In this document: positions 15,660 to 26,000 of the stretch, piece after piece
Position numbering within the stretch: the stretch's first letter is position 1
Layout of the letters: each line of letters opens with the position of its first letter
Assembly: GCF_000317145.1 (NCBI RefSeq)
Contig: NC_019697.1
Location: 2,542,001-2,606,000, forward strand
DNA: 64,000 nt
Reading direction: 5' to 3'
Source: Chamaesiphon minutus PCC 6605
GTDB lineage: Bacteria > Cyanobacteriota > Cyanobacteriia > Cyanobacteriales > Chamaesiphonaceae
Notes under the pieces: generated by a model
The model's database searches: none
What the model was told of the DNA's origin: nothing
What the model saw: the letters and a program-made list of their open reading frames with translations, nothing else
Made by a program: the position numbers and the translations under genes

Positions 15660-16796
15660 ATGACTACAACTCTAACTTTAGAAACCGCTAACATTGCAGA
15701 CTCGATCGAACAACCAATGGTAACGATCGTTGTCGTACCACGCGAACGGTTTAGCTATTCCCAACAATCCTTAGAAAGCGTTTATGCCGAAACAGATTAC
15801 CCCTTTGAATTGGTATATGTAGACGGTGGATCTTCGCCCCAACTCAAGGCTTATTTAGAAGCACAATCGCGCGAGAAACAATTTAAACTGATTCGCACCG
15901 AACATTTTCTCTCACCCAATCGCGCCCGCAATCTCGGCATCCAAGCCGCACGCGGTAAATACATTGTCTTTGTCGATAATGATGTCCTCGTCCAAAAAGG
16001 CTGGTTGCAAAAGCTGGTAGAGTGCGCCGAAGAAACTGACGCGACAGTAGTAGGCACCCTTACCTGTATCGATAACCCCCTGCATGAAGTCGTCCATAAT
16101 GGCGGCGGGACAACCTATATCGAAGTTCGCACCGAAGGCAACAAAACTGGTCGCTATGCCGTTCAAAAAAGTTATTTGGAAGGAAAGCGTGTCTCAAAGA
16201 TTGCTGAGGAATTGACTCGGTTTAAGTGCGAATTTGTCGAGTTCCACACCGCCTTAGTCCGCAAATCCTTTTTTGACGAACACGGCTTGCTCGATGAAGG
16301 CTTACTCAGTACGCGGGAGCATATCGATCTGTGCTTATGTGCGGCCAAAGCGGGCGGTACAGTCTATTGCGAACGCCAAAGTATCGTCACTTACATGACT
16401 GGAGCGGAATTCGATTGGTATGACTATACTTACTTCAGCCTGCGCTGGAGCGATGCTTGGGATTTGGCGAGTTTCGACCATTTTCGCGCCAAATGGGGTG
16501 TCGAAGAAGATTGGTACTTCCACCGTCGCTACAATCGCCTCGGTCGTCGTCGCTATCGCGCTTTGATGCGTCCAATTATCAGTCGATTCCCGCTCAAAGA
16601 CAAACGGAATGATTTTGCCGATTGGTTGCAAGTTGTCGAGCGTCCGATTAATAACTTTATCAGCGATCGATATGCCCGTCTGCATGAATACGCCAGTCAC
16701 AGCTTGGGCTTGCGTCGATCGCAACGCTTGAAAGATGGGATGAAATTCGAGAAGCCATCGAAGGAAAAGGCCGAGTCGGAACTAGAGTCGGTTTGA
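15660..16796 (+). CDS. Family 2 glycosyltransferase
   Basis: 378 residues, GT-A fold. Nucleotide-binding start MVTIVVVPRERFSYSQQSLE and ELVYVDGGSS, then LSPNRARNLGIQAARGKYIV leading into the metal-binding FVDNDV (DxD equivalent), and later LLSTREHIDLCLCAAKAGG, the ED-like acceptor/catalytic segment. The C-terminal 120 residues are basic and unusual for the family (YNRLGRRRYRALMRPIISRF). No membrane helix. It likely transfers a sugar on the cytosolic face as part of the polysaccharide cluster. It is followed by a palindromic repeat, then the ABC exporter. Confidence 0.86.
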   Translation: MTTTLTLETANIADSIEQPMVTIVVVPRERFSYSQQSLESVYAETDYPFELVYVDGGSSPQLKAYLEAQSREKQFKLIRTEHFLSPNRARNLGIQAARGKYIVFVDNDVLVQKGWLQKLVECAEETDATVVGTLTCIDNPLHEVVHNGGGTTYIEVRTEGNKTGRYAVQKSYLEGKRVSKIAEELTRFKCEFVEFHTALVRKSFFDEHGLLDEGLLSTREHIDLCLCAAKAGGTVYCERQSIVTYMTGAEFDWYDYTYFSLRWSDAWDLASFDHFRAKWGVEEDWYFHRRYNRLGRRRYRALMRPIISRFPLKDKRNDFADWLQVVERPINNFISDRYARLHEYASHSLGLRRSQRLKDGMKFEKPSKEKAESELESV

Positions 16797-16829
16797 AATG
16801 AGCCTAGAGACTGAAGTCTCTGCTCGTGA

Positions 16830-16883
16830 TGCAAAGTCCGCCTGCACGGACTAATTTCCTAGTCCGCGCAGGCGGACTTTGCA
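16830..16883. repeat. AKSAYAD palindrome, copy 2
   Basis: TGCAAAGTCCGCCTGCACGG (left) and CCGCGCAGGCGGACTTTGCA (right) around ACTAATTTCCTAGT, 34 bp after the GT2 stop, with the usual outer hairpins (AGACTGAAGTCTCT, CCGATTTTAATCGG). Confidence 0.85.
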
Positions 16884-16963
16884 CCATTAGCCCCGATTTT
16901 AATCGGTGGCGGTAACAGAACGAAGCAAATATCCTCAACCCGTTGACATAATCCAAAATCCCA

Positions 16964-18814
16964 ATGATTCAGACAGGAGAGAAAGAACTTAAAGGAATTA
17001 TCCCCGGCAGTTGGCACATCCTGGTCAAATTCTGGCCGCAAATCCGCCAGCGGAAACTGCTCATCGGTAGCTCATTATTCGCGCTGTTACTAGAAACCGC
17101 ACTAGGATTGCTCGAACCTTGGCCGCTGAAATTCATTTTCGACGGCGTACTGCTCTCCAGGACAGATATCTATCCCGATATTTTGGGCTTTGCACGCGGG
17201 TTGTCGCCAATGTGGTTGCTCTCGTTGCTGGCGGTATCGATCGTCGCGATCGCCGCATTACGCAGTATCACAGCCTATTTAAGCACTTATGGAATGGCAC
17301 TGGCGGCAATTCAGGTACTATCGGAAGTCCGCAGCAACTTATATAGCCATATTCAGCGGCTATCCCTATCGTTCCATCAACGGTTCAAAAGTGGCGATCT
17401 GATTGCGCGAGTTACCTATGATATCGAGCGATTGCGGCTGGTGACGATCAAAACTGCACTGCCGTTTCTGGCAAATGTAGTCACGATCGTGGGGATGGTG
17501 GTAGTGATGTTCTGGCTCAATTGGGAGCTAGCCCTAATTTCGATCGGGATTTTCCCTCTATTTGCAATTACTACCACCAACATTGTCGGTAAAATTCGCA
17601 AGGAAACCAATAAACATCGTACCTCCGAAGGGGCGATCGCCGATACTACTAGCGAAACAATCGGCGCGATTCGAGTCGTGCAGGCTCTCTCCTTGCACGA
17701 TATGTTGGAGGAAAATTTCCTGATCCAAAATACCAAAAGTCTCCAAGAAGGCGTGCGATCGCTCAAGCTGGCGACTTTTTTGGAAGGCTTAGTTAAGGTG
17801 CTGATGGCTCTGGTATTAGCGTTGGTAGTTTGGCGCAGTTCCCTGCTCGTCTTACAAAAAACCCTCACACCAGGAGATGTGTTGATTTTTGTCAACTATC
17901 TCAAAACTGCCTTCGACCCCATGCGCCAGATTAGCAAACAAATCGGTCAGATTGCCAAAGCGATCGCCTCTGGAGAACGGGCGATCGATATTCTCGACTA
18001 CGAACCCCACGTTCGCGATTTGCCTGGAGCGACAAAGGCGCATCCCTTCTATGGTTCTGTCAGTTTTGAAAAAGTATCTTTCAGCTACGATCCCAGTCGG
18101 CAAATTTTGCATGAGGTTAATTTTGATGTCGAACCCGGACAACAAATCGCCTTAGTTGGGCCATCTGGGAGCGGTAAATCCACCCTCGCGAGTCTATTAC
18201 TACGACTCTACGATCCGACTGTCGGTGGCATCCTCATCGATGGGAGAGATATTCGTAGCTATAAATTAGACTCACTCCGCCAACAGATTAGTGTCGTCAT
18301 GCAAGATAGCGTCTTATTCGCCGTCAGCATTCGGGAAAACATCACCTACGGACGCTTGGGAGCCACCGATGCCGAAGTCGAACATGCGGCGCGGCTGGCA
18401 AATGCCCATGATTTTATTATGGACTTACCCCAAGGCTATGACACGATCGTTGGCGAACGTGGTGGCACTCTATCAGGGGGACAACGCCAACGGATTGCGA
18501 TCGCGAGAGCAGCCATCCGCCACTCGCCGATCGTCATTCTCGACGAGCCGACTACCGGACTAGATGGAGCCAGCGAACATGCCGTCAATGAGGCTCTCAA
18601 TCGCCTGACACGGGGCAGTACGACATTTTTGATTTCGCACAACCTCCGTGCTGTCGAGGGCTGCGATCGCATCCTCTATATCGAAAAAGGCGAAATTTTA
18701 GAGCGCGGTACCCATCCCGAATTGATGGCGCAAGCTGGACGCTATGCACACTTATACCGCCTCCAAAACGATACCAATGAAATAGAAGGAGTAAAACATG
18801 TCTTGGAAGCTTGA
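16964..18814 (+). CDS. ABC exporter, fused permease and ATPase
   Basis: 616 residues in half-transporter layout. Six TM helices over about residues 25-310 (for example LLIGSSLFALLLETALGLL and PFLANVVTIVGMVVVMFWLN), and a nucleotide-binding domain from about 365: Walker A GPSGSGKST, Q-loop VVMQDSVLFA, signature LSGGQRQRIAIARA, Walker B IVILDEPTTGLD, H-loop FLISHN. It works as a homodimer in the inner membrane. Sitting among glycosyltransferases, it is a candidate exporter of lipid-linked sugar or polysaccharide (MsbA-like) but could export a lipid or peptide. It overlaps the next gene by 17 bp, so the two are translationally coupled. Not a type I exporter with a C39 or CLD domain. Confidence 0.9.
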   Translation: MIQTGEKELKGIIPGSWHILVKFWPQIRQRKLLIGSSLFALLLETALGLLEPWPLKFIFDGVLLSRTDIYPDILGFARGLSPMWLLSLLAVSIVAIAALRSITAYLSTYGMALAAIQVLSEVRSNLYSHIQRLSLSFHQRFKSGDLIARVTYDIERLRLVTIKTALPFLANVVTIVGMVVVMFWLNWELALISIGIFPLFAITTTNIVGKIRKETNKHRTSEGAIADTTSETIGAIRVVQALSLHDMLEENFLIQNTKSLQEGVRSLKLATFLEGLVKVLMALVLALVVWRSSLLVLQKTLTPGDVLIFVNYLKTAFDPMRQISKQIGQIAKAIASGERAIDILDYEPHVRDLPGATKAHPFYGSVSFEKVSFSYDPSRQILHEVNFDVEPGQQIALVGPSGSGKSTLASLLLRLYDPTVGGILIDGRDIRSYKLDSLRQQISVVMQDSVLFAVSIRENITYGRLGATDAEVEHAARLANAHDFIMDLPQGYDTIVGERGGTLSGGQRQRIAIARAAIRHSPIVILDEPTTGLDGASEHAVNEALNRLTRGSTTFLISHNLRAVEGCDRILYIEKGEILERGTHPELMAQAGRYAHLYRLQNDTNEIEGVKHVLEA

Positions 18815-19538
18815 ATGCGATCGGGAAAAACTCACACCGCAGGAAACACGGGTTATCTTGGTGCGCCACGGGCAAAGTAGCTTTAATGCCGAAGGTAGGT
18901 ATCAAGGGAGTAGCGATGAATCAGTGCTGACTGAATTCGGTCGTCAGACAGCACGACAGACAGGAGAATTTTTGAGTGGATTAACTATTGATTCAGTGTA
19001 TGTCAGTTCGCTGAGGCGGGCGCAAGCAACCGCCAGCGAAATATTAGCGCAGATGAATCCCTCGATAGATCCTGTGAATATTCGCGTCACGCAGCAACTT
19101 AGGGAAATCGATCTACCTGCTTGGCACGGACTTTACCATCAGGACGTGTGGGAAAAATTTGCCGAAGATTATCACTGTTGGAAGCAACATCCCGATCGAT
19201 TTGTGATGGTCGATCCGCGTACCAACCAGCCATCTTACCCCGTCCGAGATCTCTACGCTCGATCGCGACAATTTTGGCAAGCTACATTACCTCATCATGG
19301 CGGTGAAACGGTAATGCTCATCAGTCATGCTGGCACGATTCGATCGTTAATTAGCACTGCTTTTAATCTCTCACCTGCTGACTATCACTCGCTCCGGCAA
19401 TCTAATTGTGGAATTAGCGTACTGAAATTTTCACAAGGAAATGAGCCTCAATTGGAAGTCCTCAATTACACGGGACATCTAACAGCCGAATTTATGCCCA
19501 GCGAAATTGGTGGGAATCCCCCTGTCTTGTCTCCCTAA
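18798..19538 (+). CDS. Histidine phosphatase (phosphoglycerate mutase-like)
   Basis: 246 residues. Catalytic LVRHGQSSFNAEGRYQGSSD with the phosphohistidine in RHG, SLRRAQATASEI (second Arg), the acidic LREIDLPAWHGL, and the second His in MLISHAGTIRSL. Branch 1 of the superfamily: phosphatases of sugar phosphates or phosphoglycerate. It may process a sugar-phosphate intermediate of the cluster. GAAATAGAAGGAGTAAAAC gives a ribosome-binding site within the ABC gene. The C-terminal residues GNPPVLSP and the TAA stop come from a dispersed repeat that begins about 19520. Confidence 0.88.
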   Translation: MSWKLECDREKLTPQETRVILVRHGQSSFNAEGRYQGSSDESVLTEFGRQTARQTGEFLSGLTIDSVYVSSLRRAQATASEILAQMNPSIDPVNIRVTQQLREIDLPAWHGLYHQDVWEKFAEDYHCWKQHPDRFVMVDPRTNQPSYPVRDLYARSRQFWQATLPHHGGETVMLISHAGTIRSLISTAFNLSPADYHSLRQSNCGISVLKFSQGNEPQLEVLNYTGHLTAEFMPSEIGGNPPVLSP

Positions 19539-19757
19539 TCCGTCGGGGAACCCGACGTTGGCGCAGTCACTCCAAAGGAGTTACGGGAGCCGCTAAATCC
19601 CCCTTAAAAAGCGGATTCGCTCCGGTCGGGTTTCTCTTGGTGCAGTTGTATGGGCGGGAAACCCGCCCACACTGCACCGCTCCCGACCATGGAAGCGTAC
19701 CAAGCAGGGGGACTTTGACCGGATCTTAGCCCCCTTTTTAAGGGGGTTGGGGGGATT
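19520..19757. repeat. Composite dispersed repeat, copy B (inverted to copy A)
   Basis: 19520-19611 is the reverse complement of 15483-15574 with one mismatch. It is followed by a 90-bp insert with its own stem (TGCAGT..GGGCGGG..CCCGCCC..ACTGCA, 19641-19677), then the CCCCCTTTTTAAGGGGG palindrome (19730-19750) and GGGGATTCAGATCTCAAAACGAAG, which matches the 829-845 end of the 709-862 element. The histidine phosphatase stop codon lies inside it. Confidence 0.8.
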
Positions 19758-19884
19758 CAGATCTCAAAACGAAGCCCAGCCGACTTATATGTAAACGGTA
19801 GCGTCTTTAGCAAAGATCCTGGTGCATCATGCTTTGCAGTGGCACACCCTACAACCGAACTTAATATTTACTAGGAAAAAATCA

Positions 19885-20826
19885 ATGTTATATCGTGAAT
19901 TTGGCAACACAGGTTGGAACGTTTCTACCATTGGTATGGGCACCTGGAATATCGGCAATCAATGGGGTGAGATTGATGAAGATACTGCGCTCACCACCGT
20001 TCGCAGTGCCTTCGATAACGGTGTAAATCTCTTCGATACCGCCGAAGCTTACGGTATCCCCCAAGGATTATCTGAAGAACGCTTGGGTAAAGCCTTGCAG
20101 GGCATTCGCGATCGATCCTATATCGTCACTAAAATCGGCAGTTGGGGACGACGCACTAATGAAGGACTACCCAAAAATGTCGATACCATCCGCCTCTGTC
20201 TGCAAGCCTCACTATTTCGGATGAAGACTGACTGGGCGGATGCCGTATTGTGTCATGAAGGCGATATCGAAGATCCCACTGTCTATCTCGAAGCCTTCGA
20301 GGGACTAAAACAACAGGGATATCTCCGTGCTTATGGCATCTCTACCAATAAATTTGAAGTAATCAAGCAGTTTAATATCGCTGGTAACTGTAGCATCGTC
20401 GAACTCGACTACTCACTGCTCAACCCCAAAGCCGAAGCCAAAATATTGCCCTACTGTATCGAGCATAACATCGCCGTCCTCGTGCGGGGGCCACTCGCCC
20501 AAGGCTTGCTCTCTGGCAAATATACCACCGATACAGTCTTCACCGATACCATTCGCGCCAAATGGCATAAGAATGAAGCCAAACAATCCAAACTCGATCG
20601 AGATATCGCCGCAGTCAAAGCACTCAGCGCGAACTTACCAGCCGATACCACGATGGCAACTACCGCCCTCCGCTACGTTATTTCCCATCCCGCCCAACCT
20701 GTCGCCATTCCAGGCGCAAAATCGCCAGAGCAAGCAGCTCTGAATGCCCAAGCAGGCGATCGCCTTTTATCCGCTACCGAGCGAGATGCACTACTCCAGA
20801 GTATGAAGGAACCCGAAGCTGTGTAG
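19885..20826 (+). CDS. Aldo/keto reductase
   Basis: 313 residues from ATG 19885, preceded by CTAGGAAAAAATCA; the ATG at 19822 would add 21 residues lacking family similarity. The catalytic tetrad is visible: Asp in NLFDTAEAYG, Tyr of AEAYG, Lys in IVTKIG, His in VLCHEGD. The NADPH-binding end has RYVISHPAQPVAIPGAKSPE. It is a (beta/alpha)8 barrel resembling the YajO/Tas-like group that reduces aldehydes or ketones. Substrate is not predictable. It appears to be a single-gene unit with a clear terminator at 20837. Confidence 0.9.
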   Translation: MLYREFGNTGWNVSTIGMGTWNIGNQWGEIDEDTALTTVRSAFDNGVNLFDTAEAYGIPQGLSEERLGKALQGIRDRSYIVTKIGSWGRRTNEGLPKNVDTIRLCLQASLFRMKTDWADAVLCHEGDIEDPTVYLEAFEGLKQQGYLRAYGISTNKFEVIKQFNIAGNCSIVELDYSLLNPKAEAKILPYCIEHNIAVLVRGPLAQGLLSGKYTTDTVFTDTIRAKWHKNEAKQSKLDRDIAAVKALSANLPADTTMATTALRYVISHPAQPVAIPGAKSPEQAALNAQAGDRLLSATERDALLQSMKEPEAV

Positions 20827-20836
20827 TAGCCCCGTC

Positions 20837-20869
20837 AGATCCCCGACTTTTTGGAGAAGTCGGGGATCT
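20837..20869 (+). terminator. Stem-loop after the aldo/keto reductase gene
   Basis: AGATCCCCGACTT pairs perfectly with AAGTCGGGGATCT around TTTGGAG, 11 bp after the stop. There is no long U-run, so it may be a repeat-type hairpin rather than a canonical terminator. Confidence 0.7.
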
Positions 20870-20894
20870 TGCCCTGCTCTAGAAATTATCCCAC

Positions 20895-22592
20895 ATGACT
20901 TTCAACCATCCTACCGCTGCGGATACGGTGCTGTTTACCTCGACTCCCCCGCCACTCGTCAGCACCAAAACCGCTCCACGATCGCCAAATCAACCAATCT
21001 CAACTCAGCAATATTCACTCTTACTAAAATTACAACAGCGATATAATTCAATTCCTAATTTCACTGCTAAACCACCAAATAACCGCCATGACTTTACGAT
21101 CGCTCTCCAATCTCTCATCGAGCGAATACTCAATTCCCAAGTAGCAGTTTCACCACCCGATTTAGCCGCGATCGAAGAATTAAAAATAGCCTTTGCTCCA
21201 GAATTATCCACCTTACCCGATCGCGTAGCGGATGAAATCGCGCTGAGGTCTCCGTCTGGCGACACGTCTCGCTTCGCTCGCCTACAGCGTGCGTTTCACC
21301 AAGCAGCGTCCGCTTTGCGGAATCGAGAAACCAGAAAAAGACCTGCCGATCGATTTGCCAATTCCCAGATCTATGTATCGGGACGATCCTGCATATCGAA
21401 CTGTTTGCCTAATAACCTTCACACAATTCGATCGGTACCAGCCAAAATTTCTCACACCCAACCAGCCGAGCCAACCACTCCAATCGGAAAAACAAAATTT
21501 CCTATCGGCACCAAACTATCGGGAGAAATATTACTCAGCGGAGTTGCCATCGGCTTGCCGCCGATCGAAGATGAAGACAATAACGATCGCCGCATCGGTG
21601 CTGGCTACCGAACTAGATTGAATATTAATACCAGTTTCACAGGATTCGATCGACTCAGAATTAGATTTCAAAAGAGCGCTCTCCCCGCAGTAAATAGAGT
21701 CACAGGCAGCGATATGAGCCGACTCTCTTATCAAGGCAATACGCGGGGTCAAATTGTTCTCAATCGCTTAGAATATCGCTTCCCGATCGACAACAAAACC
21801 GAATTATTTGCAACAGCTAAGGGTGGCAATCTTTCCCATTTCGGCGATGCGTTAAATCCCCATTTAGACAGTGGTAGTGAAGGTACTATTTCACGATTCG
21901 GCGTGCGAAATCCGATCTACCGTCAGGGGCGAGGAGCTGGTTTTGGCATCACCCACAAGTTAGGATCGTCTGTCACTATCGGGTTGGGCTATCTTGCCGA
22001 TGATGCCAACGAGATCGACACAGGACTATTTAGCGGCTCTTATGGTGCGATCGCTCAAATCACCTATAAACCCAGCCCACAATTTGGCATCGGTGTCAAC
22101 TATATTAAATCCTTCAATCGGCTCGACACAAATACAGGCAGCGATCGCGCCAACGATCCGTTCGACGATCGCAGTAACGCGATCGTTGCTGATTCCTTCG
22201 GGGTGCAATCTTCTGTGCAGATTTCCCCAAACGTTTATCTCGGCGGCTGGGCGGGATTTACCCACGCCCAAGCTATGGATTTACCTAGAACTCCAACTGC
22301 AAATATTTTCAACTGGGCGGCTACATTATCGCTGGTAGATATTGGCGGTAAGAATAGCTTGGCGGGGATTATTATCGGTCAGCCACCCAAAGTAACGCAC
22401 AATCAATTTACCACCAATGGCGCATCATTTTCCGACCCCGATACCTCCTTGCACATTGAAGCATTTTATCGCTGGCCGATCGCTGAAAATATCGCCACCA
22501 CCGCAGGCATATTAGTAATTACCAATCCCGACCATAATGCCGCAAATGATACCACCTACGTTGGCGTTATTCGCACGCTGCTTGAATTTTAA
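20895..22592 (+). CDS. OprB/SomA-type outer-membrane porin, unusual N-terminus
   Basis: 565 residues. The C-terminal 380 residues match the cyanobacterial iron-uptake/carbohydrate porin barrel: GTKLSGEILLSG, RTRLNINTSFTGFDRLRIRF, TELFATAKGGNLSHFGDALN, GAGFGITHKLGSSVTIGLGY, SLHIEAFYRWPIAENIATTA and the terminal Phe. Family members normally begin with a signal peptide, an SLH domain and a coiled coil. Here the first 180 residues have neither and read as Pro/Ser/Thr-rich sequence, so export as annotated is doubtful. Residues about 117-147 (RSPSGDTSRFARLQRAFHQA onward) come from an in-frame insertion of repeat-like DNA (21248-21330). It is likely a degenerating or rearranged gene. Confidence 0.72.
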   Translation: MTFNHPTAADTVLFTSTPPPLVSTKTAPRSPNQPISTQQYSLLLKLQQRYNSIPNFTAKPPNNRHDFTIALQSLIERILNSQVAVSPPDLAAIEELKIAFAPELSTLPDRVADEIALRSPSGDTSRFARLQRAFHQAASALRNRETRKRPADRFANSQIYVSGRSCISNCLPNNLHTIRSVPAKISHTQPAEPTTPIGKTKFPIGTKLSGEILLSGVAIGLPPIEDEDNNDRRIGAGYRTRLNINTSFTGFDRLRIRFQKSALPAVNRVTGSDMSRLSYQGNTRGQIVLNRLEYRFPIDNKTELFATAKGGNLSHFGDALNPHLDSGSEGTISRFGVRNPIYRQGRGAGFGITHKLGSSVTIGLGYLADDANEIDTGLFSGSYGAIAQITYKPSPQFGIGVNYIKSFNRLDTNTGSDRANDPFDDRSNAIVADSFGVQSSVQISPNVYLGGWAGFTHAQAMDLPRTPTANIFNWAATLSLVDIGGKNSLAGIIIGQPPKVTHNQFTTNGASFSDPDTSLHIEAFYRWPIAENIATTAGILVITNPDHNAANDTTYVGVIRTLLEF

Positions 22593-22663
22593 CCGACATC
22601 ACTTTCTCTCCGCCACCACGATAATGGATCGATATCGCGTCAATTGCCCATGACACGGGGCTA

Positions 22664-22753
22664 GTGCCTGCGGGTGCTGCGGGTAACATTAATGGCATGG
22701 ATGTGCCATTGGGCGGCCTGTCTAGAGTCGCTAACGATTCTACTAGTAACTAG
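22664..22753 (+). pseudogene. Fragment of an esterase-like phytase domain
   Basis: The 29 codons before TAG 22751 read VPAGAAGNINGMDVPLGGLS then RVANDSTSN. They align with VIPAGAAGKINGVDVPLGGL at about 28875-28940 in the giant phosphatase gene at 27525. It is a stray piece of that domain family upstream of the first island gene, evidence for past duplication and deletion. Confidence 0.6.
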
Positions 22754-22876
22754 CAACTTACGTTAAATACTCGCAAACCGCAAAAGCATCTTTTCAAGAA
22801 TCAATGCTTGGCAACGTATAAAACACAACATTTTCGTGATTGAAAAACACAAACAAGATGCTGAATATAAGCATGA

Positions 22877-22906
22877 AATAACTAATCCTTAACCTGCGAC
22901 TGATAT
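22877..22906 (+). promoter_or_regulatory. Candidate Pho box upstream of the GDPD/phytase-like gene
   Basis: CTTAACCT at 22888 is a perfect match to the cyanobacterial SphR/PhoB repeat unit (YTTAAYYW). It is flanked at 11-bp spacing by the weaker units AATAACTA and ACTGATAT, and lies 154-183 bp before the GTG start. Only one unit is strong, so support is moderate. Confidence 0.4.
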
Positions 22907-23059
22907 CCTGATTTTGGCAGATTTCTCTTGTCGATACAAATACTAATAACTTAAAAACTCGATCGAGGCGATCGATAGTTTTACAGACGATCGATCGAAC
23001 TAGCAACTCAACTACTCAAAGCTACATCTACTCACCGAATAATAAATAGGTAAGCGATC

Positions 23060-26000
23060 GTGGAAAATACACCGATAGTTACACTTAAAGGTTTTGCCTC
23101 TCTTCCCGCCGATACTTTCGCGGCTGGCCCCCAGTCAGGCAAAGCTATTACAGGCAATACCAATGGCAGAACCGTACCATTTGGCTCACAACCAGTTCAA
23201 GGATTCAGTGGCGTTCAAGTTGCCGATGGTAATTCTTTTTGGTATTTAGCCGATAACGGTTTCGGTGCAAAGGATAATAGTGCTGATTTTCTCTTGCGTT
23301 TGTATCGTTTAGATCCAAATTTTCGAGGCTACGAAGCAGGCGGCGATGGCAATGTTAAAGTCTTAAACTTCGTTCAATTTTCCGATCCTGACAAGAAAGT
23401 TCCGTTTAATATTACCAATCAAGCTACTAGCGATCGACTCCTCACAGGCGCAGATTTTGACTTAGAATCATTCACGATCGCTAAAGACGGTACATTCTGG
23501 GTTGGTGAAGAATTTGGCCCCTATTTACTCCATTTCGATGCGACTGGTAAATTATTGGATGCGCCGATTCCCACGCCCAATCCGGCGGCGACTATGCTCA
23601 AAACTTTGGGTGGCAAAACCCCGATCGTCATCGGACATCGCGGTGCTAGCGGTGAGTTACCAGAACACACTCTGGGCGCATATAAACTCGCCATCGAACG
23701 TGGTGCCGACTTCATCGAACCGGACTTAGTTTCGACCAAAGATGGCGTACTAATTGCCAGACACGAACCGAATTTAATCGCGACTACTAACGTTAAAGAT
23801 AAACCCGAATTTGCCAGTCGGAAGACCACTAAAATGGTCGATGGCGTAGCCGAAGAAGGATTTTTTGCTTCGGACTTCACCTTGGCAGAAATTAAGACCT
23901 TACGGGCGATTATGCCGCAGAGCGAGCGGACGCAAGTATTTAATAACTTGTATGAAATTCCGACTTTTGAAGAAATCATCAACCTTCTCCAGCAAGTAGA
24001 GGCCGATACTGGCAAGAAGATCGGCATCTATCCCGAAACCAAGCATCCGACTTTCCACGACAATCTCAAATTATCGTTGGAAGAACCCCTACTAGCGACC
24101 CTCCAAAAAACTGGATTCACCGACCCCAGCCGCGTCTTTATTCAATCCTTTGAAGTGTCCAACCTCAAAGAACTCAATGGCAAAACCAATCTACCATTGG
24201 TGCAGTTGTTGGATGCCTATGATGTCGCGCTCGATGGTTCGCTGATTTACCAAGATGTCAATAAGCAACCCTATGACTTCACTGTTAAGGGTGACAAACG
24301 CACCTACGCTGACTTACAGACCAAAGCAGGCTTGGCAGAAATTGCCACCTACGCCGATGGGATTGGCCCCTGGAAGCCGATGATTATTGCTAGCAAGGGT
24401 GTGGATGCCAATGGTGATGGTAAAGCGGATGATGTCAATAAAGATGGTTTGGTAGACGAACGCGATCGAACTTTACTCCCACCTTCATCATTGGTTGCCG
24501 ACGCTCATGCCAATGGTTTGCTCGTTCATGCTTATACCTTCCGCAACGAAGCGCGACGGTTAGCTTCAAACTACAACGGCAATCCGCTCGAAGAATACAA
24601 AGCCTTTATCAACGCTGGTGTTGATGGCTTCTTCTCCGATTTCCCTGGTACTGCGGATTCGGCGCGCGACCAAATTACTAGTCCATTGGTGCGATCGCCC
24701 CAAAATCCCGATGTTTTAGCCAAAACCAAATTTCAAACCCTCGATGGCAATGCCCCCCTAGTTCTCGGACATCGCGGCGCAAGTGGCGATCGTCCCGAAC
24801 ATACCCTCGCAGCCTATAAACTCGCGATCGCCGATGGTGCGGATTTTATCGAGCCAGACTTAGTAACGACTAAAGATGGGATCTTAATCGCTCGGCACGA
24901 GCCGTTGTTGGGTGTGGTGTTATTAAATGCCGATGGTACCATCAAACGCGATGCTAGTGGCAAGTTTGAACTCAACACTACCGACACCAGTACGAATGTC
25001 GCCCAGATTGCCAAATTTGCCGATCGATTGACAGTCAAAACTGTCGATGGAGTCAAAGTTGGTGGTTGGTTTGCCGAAGACTTCACCCTCGCAGAAGTCA
25101 AAGAGTTAAACGCGATCGAACGGCTCCCAGCTTTGCGCGGGACTAAGTACGATAACGACGGCTTAAAAGTACCGACATTGCAAGAGATTATCGACTTGGT
25201 AAAACAAGTAGAGAAAGATACCGGACGCAAAATCGGCATCTATCCCGAAACCAAGCACCCGACTTATTTTGCATCGGAAGGTACCAAGCTTGACGGCACC
25301 AAGATTAATGTCAATCTCGGTCAAAAGCTAATCGATACCTTAGTTTCAAGCAACTTTACCGATCCCAAGCGGGTATTTATCCAATCCTTTGAGGTGGGCA
25401 ATCTCAAAGAAATTAACGATAAAATCATGCCTGCGGCCAAAGTCGATCTGCCCCTAGTGCAGTTATATGGCGGTGCTACTGGCAAACCTTATGACTTTAT
25501 CGTCAGCGGCGATGCGCGGACTTATGGCGATCTGACCAAACCTGCTGAACTCGCCAATATTGCGAAATATGCAGCGGGTATCGGCCCCAACAAACGCCTC
25601 ATCGTGCCATCTAGTACGGTAGACAATGATAAAGACGGCAAACCAGACGACCTCAATGGCGACGGTCAAATTAACGAAGCCGATCGCGTTTTGGGTACGC
25701 CTACCACGTTAGTAACAGACGCTCACAAGGCTGGTTTACAGGTACATCCTTATACCTTCCGCAACGAAGGTGTCTTCCTGGCTTCCGACTATAAAGGCGA
25801 CCCGAAAAAAGAATTAGAACAGTTCATCAATTTGGGTGTCGATGCCTTCTTCACCGACTTCCCTGGTACTGGCGACTTGGTACGCGACAAATTTGTCGGC
25901 ACGCCTGCGGTAGCTAACTTGGGCGGTTCTCGCGGCTTTGAAGGCATGGCAATTTCACCCGACAAAAAAACTCTGTATCCCTTGCTCGAAGGTACGGTAT

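Noticed and set aside
16964-18814. Type I secretion ABC exporter for the RTX-tailed phosphatases
   Set aside because: No C39 or C39-like N-terminal domain, no adjacent HlyD-type adaptor, and it is coupled to glycan genes.
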